Assembly: GCA_963746265.1 (NCBI GenBank)
Contig: CAVVAM010000005.1
Coordinates: 1 to 64,000, forward strand
Source of the DNA: Ilumatobacter sp963746265
GTDB lineage: Bacteria > Actinomycetota > Acidimicrobiia > Acidimicrobiales > Ilumatobacteraceae
DNA length: 64,000 bases
Reading direction: 5' to 3'
The translations under genes and the position numbers were made by a program. Under the pieces are notes generated by a model. That model did no database searches and was not told the origin of the DNA. It saw nothing but the letters and a program-made list of their open reading frames with translations. Of this stretch, positions 1 through 7,786 are shown in pieces. Every line of letters begins with the position of its first letter. Position 1 is the stretch's first letter.

Positions 1-141
1 CTCGAACAGGGCATCCACCCAAGAGTCGTACAGGAACGCCTCGGCCACTCAACGATCGCCATCACCCTCGGCATCTACAGCCACGTCAGCCCGACGCTCC
101 ACGACGAGGCGGCCAGACAGATCGCCAGCCTGCTGCTCTGA
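1..141 (+). CDS. Tyrosine recombinase (phage-type integrase), C-terminal fragment
   Basis: Only the last 46 codons are inside the window and the gene continues past the left edge. The translated tail has the end of a tyrosine-recombinase catalytic domain: a 'RLGHSTIAITLGIYSHV' stretch with the conserved Gly-His pair and the Tyr of 'IYSHV', which by family comparison is the DNA-attacking nucleophile. A short acidic and hydrophobic tail and a TGA at 139-141 follow. The enzyme would cut and rejoin DNA at an attachment site. With decayed genes and a tRNA-end-like remnant to the right, it most likely belongs to an integrated element. XerC/XerD cannot be formally excluded from the tail alone, but the context favours a mobile-element integrase. 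Confidence 0.85.
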   Translation, partial: LEQGIHPRVVQERLGHSTIAITLGIYSHVSPTLHDEAARQIASLLL

Positions 142-159
142 CGTACGCAGCCACCGGCC

Positions 160-1675
160 TCACCCGAGCAGCGCGGCTGCGATCGCCGCTGCCGCCAACA
201 CGGTTGAGCCCAACACAACAAGCAGTGACGCCCGGCGCCGTCGCCGCCGGTAGTCGCTTACATCTGCATATTCGTGCGACACGGTCCCGGTGGGGCCACT
301 TGCCGGGCCACTTCGGCGGAAGCAGATATAGCCCAGGATCCCGCTCGACGCGGCCGCGTACTCCCGCCAGCAGTGCCGCAACTCTCTCGTCATTGATCAT
401 CCCCGCCAGTCGCCCATCGCCCGACACAAGGTCGCCAACGGCGGCCAAACCAACGGCGCCCGCAAGCACCGACAGGAGCACCTGTGACCGTCTCAAGCAT
501 CCACTTGCCCAGTTCAGCTGTCAACTCATGCTTACTCTCGGGTCGCGAGCGCAACTAGGCCAGCCGGAATGGCCGCAAACCGTGAAACGGCACCGGACAG
601 ATTCTTGTCAGCGTTCCTGGCCAAGTAGATTCCAGCCACCAGCAGGATCACATTCAGCAACCAGAGGGGACGTCGTGCCACGCCATTCAGGCGTACGTCC
701 ACACGGGCTCGCCCGCCACGGACATCATTCTCGCGGTGATAACACGCCAATACAGCGTGCTTGGACTCGTGGATATAGCCGTCGGGCCCGACGGGCTTTC
801 CCGGTCCCGCCATCGGACCGCTGATCCAGGAAGCGCCAGTACAGCGCCTCGACCTCAGTTCCCGATGGCGGGGAAACGAGCAAGTAGTAGGAGTGAGCGT
901 GACTCGCGCCACTCAACTTCAGATCAAATGGGACAGCCAGCAATCCCAACGTCATTCCCCAATAGCGAAGCAGCAGCTTGACGCTCATTGTGCTCCATGA
1001 GAGCCGCGGCCGTCGAGGCACGCGAATACGCTCGCTGTATCGATAAGTCAGCAACTGATAGCCAGTTGCGGTCTGCTCCGTCGCTGCGAGGACATGGGTG
1101 TTGTGTACGAAGTGTTCGGCGAAGGTCAGGTGGGGCTCGACGTTAGTCTCACTCCCAGCGAGTGCTCGAAGTCTGGACGCATAGAGTTCATACTTCGGCT
1201 GCGCCTGTGCAGGCTGTCTGCTCACGAAGCTATAGGCGAGTTCCGTCAGCTCCTTCTCGGCAATGGGATCAACACCGATGGCGTCTACGACGTCCTGCAG
1301 AAGAAGCGATGTGATTGCCCGCGTTCGGTCGAGGCGACGGAGTAGCGGCAACTCGGTCTCTGATGCATCAAACACTCGGAGATCTGGCAACCGCTTCTTG
1401 GGGAAGATGCCCAGCGAAACGAGGCGGACCGAATCCGCTCCGTCCACCTCGACGTTGCGGCAATCGCACCTGAAGTCGAACAGTCCATTCAACAGCACGC
1501 GCCGACAAGTCGAGCAGTTCATCCGTCCGCCGTTCGACATCTGTCCTGGCTGCCTCAGTACACCGAGAAGTTGGCGTGTCTTCTCAGTCTCCGGGTCCAA
1601 GACCGCTACGTGCTTGCTGGGATCCGCAGCCATCTCCGAGCGCGTACTCCCCGCTGTCGCCACCCGCCGCACCAA
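160..1675 (-). pseudogene. Multiply frameshifted membrane-anchored protein of unknown function
   Basis: Coding-like sequence continues on the minus strand but jumps frame several times. Piece 1 (about 1675-800) holds a globular region that includes 'FDFRCDCRNVEVDGADSV' and, later, 'SGASHAHSYYLLVSPP'. Piece 2 (about 805-532) continues with 'VGPDGYIHESKHAVLA' and a membrane segment, and stops after 'VALATRE'. Piece 3 (about 490-350) gives another membrane segment ('VLLSVLAGAVGLAAVG'). Piece 4 (about 385-160) ends in a last hydrophobic helix ('LLVVLGSTVLAAAAIAAALL') and TGA. Joined up this is roughly 480 residues: a soluble N-terminal domain and about four C-terminal membrane helices. The overall design recalls a family of uncharacterised actinobacterial membrane proteins, but I cannot name it. 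GC at third positions is lower than in the rest of the window, which suggests foreign origin. Sequencing error is the alternative to decay. Confidence 0.6.
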
Positions 1676-1678
1676 GTG

Positions 1679-1891
1679 CTAGTCGTCTGCGGGCATATAG
1701 CTCAAGAGGCGCGACACAACCTCCGGCTTGAAATCGGCCGGCCAACCCTCGCACGGTAGATCGTCAGCTCCGACGTACAGTCCGACACGAACTGCGAGCG
1801 GGTCATCAAAGCCCGAAGCGGTGTCGGCATCGACAACCATGTCCGCACGCTCACGGTCAACTTCGTGAGCCTCTGACATCGTTGTGCTCAT
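1679..1891 (-). CDS. Small hypothetical protein (70 aa), possibly the start of the broken gene downstream
   Basis: ATG at 1891 is preceded by a good ribosome binding site (GGAGGG, five bases away), which decides this start over the ATG at 1879. The product is acidic and soluble, with a plausible folded stretch near its end ('PLAVRVGLYVGADDLPCEG', then 'EVVSRLLSYMPADD'). It ends at a TAG (1681-1679). One codon later the same frame reopens into the broken membrane-protein gene at 1675, so this could be that gene's true N-terminus with an amber stop rather than an independent gene. No family recognised. Confidence 0.4.
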   Translation of the reverse strand: MSTTMSEAHEVDRERADMVVDADTASGFDDPLAVRVGLYVGADDLPCEGWPADFKPEVVSRLLSYMPADD

Positions 1892-2377
1892 GAACACCCT
1901 CCGGATCGATCGTCCGCTGGCGAATCAACGGGAGAAGGATCTAGGGTGTATCCCAGATCGGTCGCCCGATATCCGAACCGGCGGATCAGGTCAGCGCTAT
2001 CGTTGCGGCCAGATAGCCCGACCTGTGAATGTACCGGCCTATACCACATTCTGCAAGGCGATTGGTGGATCCTTGAGCGCACTTTGAAGCTGATCGCCTG
2101 AACAGCGCGGCGCCTCCCCTCGACACTTCGGCCCGACCTCATGGGCCCAGAGTAAGGCCGGGAAGGGCCGAAGTGGTGGATTTCCGGAAATATCTCGATC
2201 AGGACTGCCATTGCCTCCCTGCCGGCTATCCTTTCCGGAAGTTTCGTTCCCTACTAAGGCCACGCGAATGTCAACAGGACCGATCGGCGGTGAGCGGCCG
2301 AGACGCCTCTTTCGGCGAGGTTGTCAGCCCTGGCCCGACCCGCGAGAAGCTACACCCCTTCGGTTGCTGCTCCATTG
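1892..2377. other. Gene-poor accessory stretch
   Basis: About 490 bases without a convincing gene. Short open frames exist on both strands, but none has a ribosome binding site, a recognisable motif or the codon preference of the neighbouring genes. Base composition is lower in GC than the rest of the window, like the flanking decayed genes. Confidence 0.5.
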
Positions 2378-2663
2378 GTGGGCCGTAGCGCCAAGTGGGC
2401 CAAGTGGCTCATCAACCAGGGCAAGGTTTGCAGAAATTTCAGAGTCCGCTGGACACCGGCGATGGTTCCTCGATGCCGAAGCGTTTGAGTCGTTCTGCAA
2501 TGCCCAAGGCCTGTGGCCGCCGAAGGTCTCGTCGGATGACCCGGACTGGCAGGTGTTAGCTCTGCGTCAAGAGCGAGACCTCGAAGAGCTGCGTGCCACG
2601 ATTCGGGCGCTTGGGGAGCGACACACCGAACTCGAGGACCAACTCGCACACACACCGAGTTGA
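2378..2663 (+). pseudogene. Decayed helix-turn-helix/coiled-coil protein remnant
   Basis: One frame starting at GTG 2378 reads 'VGRSAKWAKWLINQGKV', which looks like the recognition part of a short DNA-binding protein of the excisionase or MerR-like type. Near 2430 the coding sense shifts to another frame, which reads 'GHRRWFLDAEAFESFC' and then a charged heptad-like coiled coil ('LEELRATIRALGERHTELED') ending at TGA 2661-2663. Restoring one frame would give a protein of about 95 residues: HTH, then coiled coil. Small proteins of this build are common on integrated elements. The family assignment is inference from a short stretch, and the frameshift could be an assembly error. Confidence 0.35.
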
Positions 2664-2913
2664 GCGGGACGAGGCACTGGTGATGGTGAGCCGACTTGCC
2701 GCAATGGCACGCCAATCGTCGACGGACGATTGACCATGAGCGGCGATGCAACATTACGGAGACGACCAGCCTGACGTCGGCGCTGCGTGGGAAATGCCCC
2801 TGCGATGAGTCTCCAGCGGCCCGGCTGGAAACGTCAACCACCGGGCAGCGCACATTCACTTGCGCGCGCAAGGGTAGAGATCCGGTAGAAATCGACTTTT
2901 CGAGAACAGCGAA

Positions 2914-2938
2914 GAAACCCCTGCTGAGCAGGGGTTTC
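2914..2938. terminator. Strong hairpin, likely intrinsic terminator
   Basis: GAAACCCCTGCT and AGCAGGGGTTTC form a perfect 12-base inverted repeat around one central base (realistically an 11-bp stem with a 3-base loop). It lies directly 3' of the tRNA-end-like remnant on the minus strand, where a tRNA terminator would be expected. Confidence 0.7.
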
Positions 2939-2939
2939 A

Positions 2940-2967
2940 TGGTGGGCGAGGGGGGATGTGAACTCCG
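2940..2967 (-). other. tRNA 3'-end-like remnant, possible attachment site
   Basis: Read on the minus strand this ends in a T-arm-like GAGTTCACATCCCCCC followed by TCGCCCACCA, i.e. a T loop, the 3' half of an acceptor stem, a discriminator A and an encoded CCA. The 5' part of a tRNA is not present further right, and the T stem has mispairs, so it is not a functional tRNA. A lone tRNA 3' end beside an integrase fragment is the usual scar of site-specific integration; a decayed tRNA gene is the alternative. Confidence 0.45.
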
Positions 2968-3072
2968 ATCGGACGGTGTGGTGCGTCAGGTGGGGGTCAG
3001 CGAGGAGGGCGCACACTGTTCTCGTGGGGCGGTGGAGACCGCACCCATTTCTCCGACGAGAGGAGCCGTGTC

Positions 3073-3918
3073 ATGAACCGGATCGGTCGTTTCGCTGCTG
3101 TGTTCGCACTCACCGGGTTCGCCCTGGCCGGATGTGGTGACGACGAAGGCTCGTCAACGGCTGCGTCGCAGGCCACCGACCCGCCCTCCGACGTGCCCGT
3201 CGAGTTCGATCTCCCCCAGGGCGACGAGCCCGTCGAGCTCGACCCCGCCGACTTCACGACCGACATCGACCACCCCTACTGGCCGATGACGCCCGGCACC
3301 CAGTGGACCCTCCGGGAGATCGACGAAGACGGCGAGGAGGTCATCGTCGTCGTCACCGTCAGCACCGAGACCCGAGAGATCGCCAACGGCATCACGGCGC
3401 GCGTCGTGCGCGACACCGTGACCCTCGACGGCGAGCTGATCGAGGACACCGTCGACTGGTACGCGCAGGACTCGAACGGGTCGATCTGGTACCTCGGTGA
3501 GGACACGGCCGAGTTCGAGGACGGTGAGGTCACGACGACCGGAGGGTCGTTCGAAGCCGGGGTCGACGGAGCGCTGCCGGGCATCATCATGCCGGCCGAA
3601 CCCGCCGACGGGATGCAGTATCGGCAGGAGTACTACGCCGGCGAAGCCGAGGACAACGGCGAGATCCTGAGCATCGAGGAACAGGTCGAGGTACCGACCG
3701 GGCACTACGACGATGCCATCCTCACCAAGGACACGATCACGATCGAACCCGACGTGGTCGAGTACAAGCTGTACGCCCGCGGCGTCGGGCCCGTGCTCGT
3801 GTTCGGTGTCTCCGGCGGCGGTGGTCGGGAGGAGCTGATCGAGTTCACGACCGTCGATGACACGGTCGCGGCGGCCGCCGGCACCACCCCACTCGGCGAG
3901 TCCTACCTCGGCGGATGA
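3073..3918 (+). CDS. Secreted lipoprotein of unknown function
   Basis: 281 residues. The N-terminus is a lipoprotein signal: a basic start, a hydrophobic core and a 'FALAGC' lipobox with the lipidated Cys at about residue 20. A Ser/Thr/Asp linker follows, then a strongly acidic, beta-rich domain from about residue 60 to the end ('YWPMTPGTQWTLREI' near its start). No catalytic motif is visible. The start ATG has AGAGGAG about 8 bases upstream. It lies 40 bases before an ABC exporter ATPase on the same strand, so it may be co-expressed with that transporter, although it is not the typical solute-binding partner of an exporter. Family not named. Confidence 0.8.
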   Translation: MNRIGRFAAVFALTGFALAGCGDDEGSSTAASQATDPPSDVPVEFDLPQGDEPVELDPADFTTDIDHPYWPMTPGTQWTLREIDEDGEEVIVVVTVSTETREIANGITARVVRDTVTLDGELIEDTVDWYAQDSNGSIWYLGEDTAEFEDGEVTTTGGSFEAGVDGALPGIIMPAEPADGMQYRQEYYAGEAEDNGEILSIEEQVEVPTGHYDDAILTKDTITIEPDVVEYKLYARGVGPVLVFGVSGGGGREELIEFTTVDDTVAAAAGTTPLGESYLGG

Positions 3919-3958
3919 GTCGGAACGGCTGCGGCGTGCGAACCGAAGGCCCGGCGAC

Positions 3959-4912
3959 ATGACGGGCGTGCGCTGTGAGGGCTTGACCGTGACCTACGGC
4001 GACTTCGTCGCAGTCGACGGGGTCACGCTCTCCGTCGATCCGGGCGAGATCTACGGGCTGCTCGGGCCGAACGGAGCAGGCAAGACGAGCGTGATCCGAG
4101 CGCTCACCACGATCGTCCCCATCGCTTCCGGCACCGCCACGGTCGCCGGTCACCCGCTCGGCGAGGCGATGCGTGTCCGGTCGCGAATCGGCGTCCTGCC
4201 GGAGAGCACCGGCTACCCGAACTCGCAGACGGCGCACGCATACCTCGGCTTCTACGGGCAGCTGTTCGGGCTCACCCGGGCCGAATCCGACGCACGGGCC
4301 GAGCGACTCCTCCGCCAGTTCGGGGTCGGCGACCGACGCCAGCGCATCGCCACCTTCTCCCGTGGGATGCGGCAGCGGCTCGGCATCTGCCGCTCGCTGA
4401 TGAGCAAACCGTCGGTGCTGTTCCTCGACGAGCCGACCCTCGGGCTCGACCCCACCGGCAAGGACGAGGTCCTCCAGCACCTCGCCCGGATCGCCGGGGA
4501 GGAGCACACCTGCGTCGTCCTCTGCAGTCATCTGCTCGACGAGGTCGAACGCGTCTGTGACCGGATCGGGATCCTGCATCGTGGCCGTTCCGTGGCCGAG
4601 GGCACCCTCGACGAGGTGATCGAGACGGCGGGCGTCGCCGGGTTCGGCACCGTTCGGGTGGCACCATCCGACGCCGGGGTCGCGGCGGCCGTACTGCAAC
4701 GGTCACCCGCCGTGGGAGGCCTGAGGTTCGACAACTCGCGCCCGGGCGATCTGCGGATCGAGCTGGCCACTGGGCCCGGCACCCGAATCGACATCGTTCG
4801 CTGCCTGATCGACGCCGGCGTCGAGCCCCGGTCGTTCGACCTCCAGGGTGCCCGCCTCAGCGACGCCTTCCGAGCGCTGACTGCACGGGAGGAACAGGAG
4901 ACGACGTCATGA
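3959..4912 (+). CDS. ABC transporter ATP-binding protein (exporter type)
   Basis: 317 residues from ATG 3959; an earlier in-frame GTG at 3857 would overlap the lipoprotein gene and gives an unlikely Arg/Pro-rich leader. ATP hydrolysis drives the membrane partner encoded next. Motifs in order: Walker A 'GPNGAGKTS' (about residues 38-46), Q loop 'LPESTGYP', signature 'FSRGMRQRLG', Walker B 'VLFLDEPTLGLDP' and the switch His in 'LCSHLLDEVE'. A C-terminal regulatory domain of about 90 residues follows, as in NatA/CcmA-type drug, sodium or lipid exporters. Its stop overlaps the permease start (ATGA at 4909), which indicates translational coupling. Substrate unknown. Confidence 0.93.
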   Translation: MTGVRCEGLTVTYGDFVAVDGVTLSVDPGEIYGLLGPNGAGKTSVIRALTTIVPIASGTATVAGHPLGEAMRVRSRIGVLPESTGYPNSQTAHAYLGFYGQLFGLTRAESDARAERLLRQFGVGDRRQRIATFSRGMRQRLGICRSLMSKPSVLFLDEPTLGLDPTGKDEVLQHLARIAGEEHTCVVLCSHLLDEVERVCDRIGILHRGRSVAEGTLDEVIETAGVAGFGTVRVAPSDAGVAAAVLQRSPAVGGLRFDNSRPGDLRIELATGPGTRIDIVRCLIDAGVEPRSFDLQGARLSDAFRALTAREEQETTS

Positions 4913-5748
4913 CGACGACCACGTCACCATCCACGTCACCGCCGACATCGACGGCCTCGTCAGGCGACGCGACAGCGCCGCGCCGACCGTCGTGGTGGAT
5001 CGTGTTCCGGCAAGAGTGCGCCGACCTCTGGTTGAGCGCGAAGGGGTTGTCGGTGCTGTTCGGATTCACCCTCGTGCTGTCACTGCTCGCCTACCTCGCT
5101 GCCGGCGATGCCGGGATCAACCTGCTCGACGCCCGCGAGTCGGTCGGCATCATCGTCCAGATCGCGATCGGGCTCGGCACGCTGTCGGCGCTCGTCGTCA
5201 GCGCCGATTCCATCTCGGGTGAACGCGAGCGCGGCACGCTCGAGGCGCTCCTGGTCACGCCCATCCGACGCCGCAGCCTCGTGCTCGGCAAGCTCCTCGC
5301 TGCCACCACCGTCTGGATCGCATGCCTCCTCGTCGCCCTCCCCTTCGTCGCCGTCATGGCGGACGGGCCCGGCGTGGCCGGTGACGCGGTGATCGTGCTC
5401 ATCATCGCCGGCGGCCTCGTCGCTGCCGCGCTCACGGCGCTCGGGCTGGCCGTCAGCGCGGTGTCGATGTCGAACCGGGTCAGCCTGGCCGCCTCGGTCG
5501 CCCTGCTGCTCCTCCTCGCCGCACCGAGCCAACTCCCGGCCATCAAGGCCAAGGGCGCGCTCGGCTCGGTACTGATCCGCGCCAACCCGGTCAGCGCCGG
5601 ACTCCAACTCGCGCAGGAGGTGCTCGTCAACCAGAAGTCGTGGTCGAGCGAGTGGACCTTCCTGATCTCGCCGGTGGTCGCCGCGATCGTCCTCACCGCC
5701 CTCGCCGTGGCCCTGAGCAGCCGCCTCGAGCTCGGAGGTTCACGATGA
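4909..5748 (+). CDS. ABC transporter permease (ABC-2 type)
   Basis: 279 residues. A Thr/Ser/Pro-rich cytoplasmic start of about 28 residues is followed by six hydrophobic helices. The cytosolic 'ERERGTLEALLVTPIRR' element between helices 2 and 3 is characteristic of ABC-2 permeases of the NosY type. It should form a dimeric membrane channel with the ATPase encoded just upstream, with overlapping stop and start. The next gene, for a membrane-anchored beta-domain protein, also overlaps by ATGA at 5745, so the three form one translational unit. The substrate cannot be read from the sequence. Confidence 0.92.
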   Translation: MTTTTSPSTSPPTSTASSGDATAPRRPSWWIVFRQECADLWLSAKGLSVLFGFTLVLSLLAYLAAGDAGINLLDARESVGIIVQIAIGLGTLSALVVSADSISGERERGTLEALLVTPIRRRSLVLGKLLAATTVWIACLLVALPFVAVMADGPGVAGDAVIVLIIAGGLVAAALTALGLAVSAVSMSNRVSLAASVALLLLLAAPSQLPAIKAKGALGSVLIRANPVSAGLQLAQEVLVNQKSWSSEWTFLISPVVAAIVLTALAVALSSRLELGGSR

Positions 5749-6302
5749 ACCAGCTGACCGCGCTCGCCGCGGCCCTCACCTTGTGGCTCGTACCCGCACC
5801 GGCGACGGCGGCCGCACCAACGACGGGCCTCGACGGCATCACGGTCACGGTCGAACCCACCGACAGCTCGGTCGTGCTCGGCGAGAACCTCGACCTCGTC
5901 GTCACGATCTCCAACGAGTCGACCGCGCCGAGCCCGTCGCTCGTGGCCCACCTCGACGTCACCGACCCGGCGAGAGCAGCGTCGGTCGACCCAGAAGACT
6001 GGACCTCCACACTCAGCAAGCCGGTCGGCGTCGTCGAACCCGGTGCCTCGGCATCGGTCGACTGGAACATCCAACCGATCTCCGCCGGCACGTTCGCGGT
6101 GTACGCCGTCGCCCTCTCGCGTGATTCCTCCAGCGTGAGCGCCTCGAACGTGCTGGCGGTCTCGGTCGCCGATCAACGCAGCCTCGATCCGGGCGGCATC
6201 CTCCCGCTCGCAGTCGGGGCACCGACGGTGGTCGGTGCCCTGCTCCTCCTCCGGATCCGGGCCAACCGCCGACGGTCCGGCGCGACGCCCGCGCCGATGT
6301 GA
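5745..6302 (+). CDS. Exported, membrane-anchored beta-sandwich protein
   Basis: 185 residues. A signal peptide (about residues 1-22, ending 'PATAAA') precedes one extracellular domain with the rhythm of a NEW3/CARDB-like Ig fold ('VVLGENLDLVVTISNES', 'GVVEPGASASVDWNI', 'GTFAVYAVAL'). A C-terminal membrane helix ('ILPLAVGAPTVVGALLLL') and an Arg-rich cytoplasmic end finish the protein. ATG overlaps the TGA of the ABC permease, so it is made together with the exporter and probably works beside it at the outer face of the membrane. The fold assignment is inference from strand pattern; no enzyme motif is visible. Confidence 0.85.
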   Translation: MNQLTALAAALTLWLVPAPATAAAPTTGLDGITVTVEPTDSSVVLGENLDLVVTISNESTAPSPSLVAHLDVTDPARAASVDPEDWTSTLSKPVGVVEPGASASVDWNIQPISAGTFAVYAVALSRDSSSVSASNVLAVSVADQRSLDPGGILPLAVGAPTVVGALLLLRIRANRRRSGATPAPM

Positions 6303-6347
6303 CCCGCTCGGCGAACACGCGCGCCAGTGCCGGACCGGGAGGAACAC

Positions 6348-6857
6348 ATGATCGTCGTCCACTACCGCCCGACGGCGGATCGAGCCGACGAGAACCAGGC
6401 CCTCGTCGAGGCCGTGTTCGCCGAGCTCGCGGACACCGATCCCGGCGGCCTCCGCTATGCGACGCTCCGCCTCGCCGATGGCATGTTCGTCCACATCGCC
6501 GACGTCGAGGGCGACACCAACCCCCTCGCCCGGAACGCCGCGTCCGCCGAGTTCCAGCAGCTGCTCGAACGCCGCGAGGAAGGTGAGGGGCCGACCCCCA
6601 AGAGGCGACGTTGGTCGGCTCCCACGGCTTCGCGACGTGCTTCGGGCCACGTTCCATCGGCGCCCAGTCAGCCTCACGACGGCGACGGGTCACCGATCCG
6701 CTCGCGGAGCCTCGAGCTGCGACGTCGAGCACGCCGGAGATCAGTGCGGGAACTCCCGGCGCACTGGATGGTCTCACGCCGAGAGAGCGGACCGTCAGGT
6801 GGGGATCATCGCGGCCTCGTACACACGGATCACCGTTGTGCGCGAGGAGGGACTTGA
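6348..6857 (+). CDS. Small monooxygenase-fold (ABM-like) protein, frameshifted near its 3' end
   Basis: ATG 6348 has GGGAGGAA upstream. The first 80 or so residues ('MIVVHYRPTADRADENQ', then 'GGLRYATLRLADGMFVH') look like a conserved small dimeric alpha/beta-barrel protein related to antibiotic-biosynthesis monooxygenases. After 'EGEGPTP' the frame turns into Arg-rich nonsense and only stops inside the tRNA gene. Adding one C to the C5 run at 6595-6599 would continue into 'QEATLVGSHGFA', the ending expected for this family. One C appears to be missing, by mutation or by homopolymer sequencing error. If real, the protein has lost its native C-terminus. The annotated end is simply the next stop in the broken frame. 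Confidence 0.55.
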   Translation: MIVVHYRPTADRADENQALVEAVFAELADTDPGGLRYATLRLADGMFVHIADVEGDTNPLARNAASAEFQQLLERREEGEGPTPKRRRWSAPTASRRASGHVPSAPSQPHDGDGSPIRSRSLELRRRARRRSVRELPAHWMVSRRESGPSGGDHRGLVHTDHRCARGGT

Positions 6858-6921
6858 ACCCTCACGCCCTTTCGGACACCAGCACCTGAAGCTGGCGCGT
6901 CTGCCATTCCGCCACTCGCGC
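6839..6921 (-). tRNA. tRNA-Leu (anticodon CAG)
   Basis: 83 nt on the minus strand. The acceptor stem GCGCGAG pairs with CTCGCGC and the discriminator is A. The anticodon arm is CCAGC-TTCAGGT-GCTGG, placing CAG in the anticodon. A long variable arm (TGTCCGAAAGGGCGT region) is typical of class II leucine tRNAs, and the T arm GAGGGTTCAAGTCCCTC is intact. CCA is not encoded. Confidence 0.95.
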
Positions 6922-6985
6922 AAAGTGGAGAGCGAAGCGTAACGGCGGGAGCGATCGGCGCGCAACGCCGCAGCCGGAGCGGCGG

Positions 6986-7786
6986 CTATCCGCCGACCCC
7001 GACGGTCTGGATCTCACGGACCGTGTAATCGAACGTCGTCGTGCGGTCCATCGGAGCCAACGCTCCCGCGCCACCCGACGACGTGTACGGCAACAACCAC
7101 GTCGTCGTCGCCGTGATCGGGTACGTGCCGGCCTCGCCGTACGTGTACCCGCACGGACCCTCGGCGACCGTGTCGAGATCGGCGATCGGCACGCCGAACA
7201 CCTCGCAGGTCTCCGAGTCGCCGTTGCCGAACTCGAACGTGGTCGAAGCGGGCGTCGGGGTGACCGTCATCCAGAACGGACCGGCCGACGCCGTGATCGG
7301 CGCATACGACGCCTCCTCGACCGCCAGCCACATCCCGAGGTTCACGTACCCACTCCCGTCGACCGGTGGGTTCACGTTCGGCACCGGCAACTCGATGAGG
7401 TCCTCGGCATGGTCGGCGATCGCGGCTTCGAAATTCGGCGGCCGATTCGGGTTCACGAAGCGGATGCTCGAGCCGTCCGGGCAGACGACGCCGTACACCC
7501 GATACTCGATGCCGCGGATGTCGACGACCATCTTCTCGGCCGCCTCCTCCGCCGACAGACCAGGTCCTTGGTTCGGCGCAAGCCCGATGATCTGCCCACG
7601 CGTGTACCACGTCCATCTGCACGCGTTCCTGCCACCGGCATGCACGACCGGATCGGTCGATGCACCGACATAGACCGTGCCGCTCGAACTGTTGCCTCCG
7701 CCGAACGTCTTGTCCGCAAGCGCCGGCGAGGGCGCCAGCACAACGAGGCCCGCCGCCACCATCGCTGCCACATGCGTCACTCGCAC
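6986..7786 (-). CDS. Secreted protein of unknown function (PKD-like end)
   Basis: 266 residues from GTG 7786, which lies inside the 3' end of the next gene upstream (stop at 7777), so the two are translationally coupled. An N-terminal signal peptide ends around 'SPALA' (residues 20-24). The mature part has four Cys residues that may form two disulfides, a central segment ('IRGIEYRVYGVVCPDG') and a C-terminal half with 'FEFGNGDS' and 'YTYGEAGTYPITATTTW', which resembles a PKD-type beta-sandwich. No catalytic residues are evident. It is probably exported to the cell surface or medium and acts with the lipoprotein encoded just before it. Close family unknown. Confidence 0.75.
   Translation of the reverse strand: MRVTHVAAMVAAGLVVLAPSPALADKTFGGGNSSSGTVYVGASTDPVVHAGGRNACRWTWYTRGQIIGLAPNQGPGLSAEEAAEKMVVDIRGIEYRVYGVVCPDGSSIRFVNPNRPPNFEAAIADHAEDLIELPVPNVNPPVDGSGYVNLGMWLAVEEASYAPITASAGPFWMTVTPTPASTTFEFGNGDSETCEVFGVPIADLDTVAEGPCGYTYGEAGTYPITATTTWLLPYTSSGGAGALAPMDRTTTFDYTVREIQTVGVGG

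Noticed and set aside
2940..2967. Functional tRNA gene
   Set aside because: No anticodon or D arm to the right and T-stem mispairs; only a 3'-end-like remnant.
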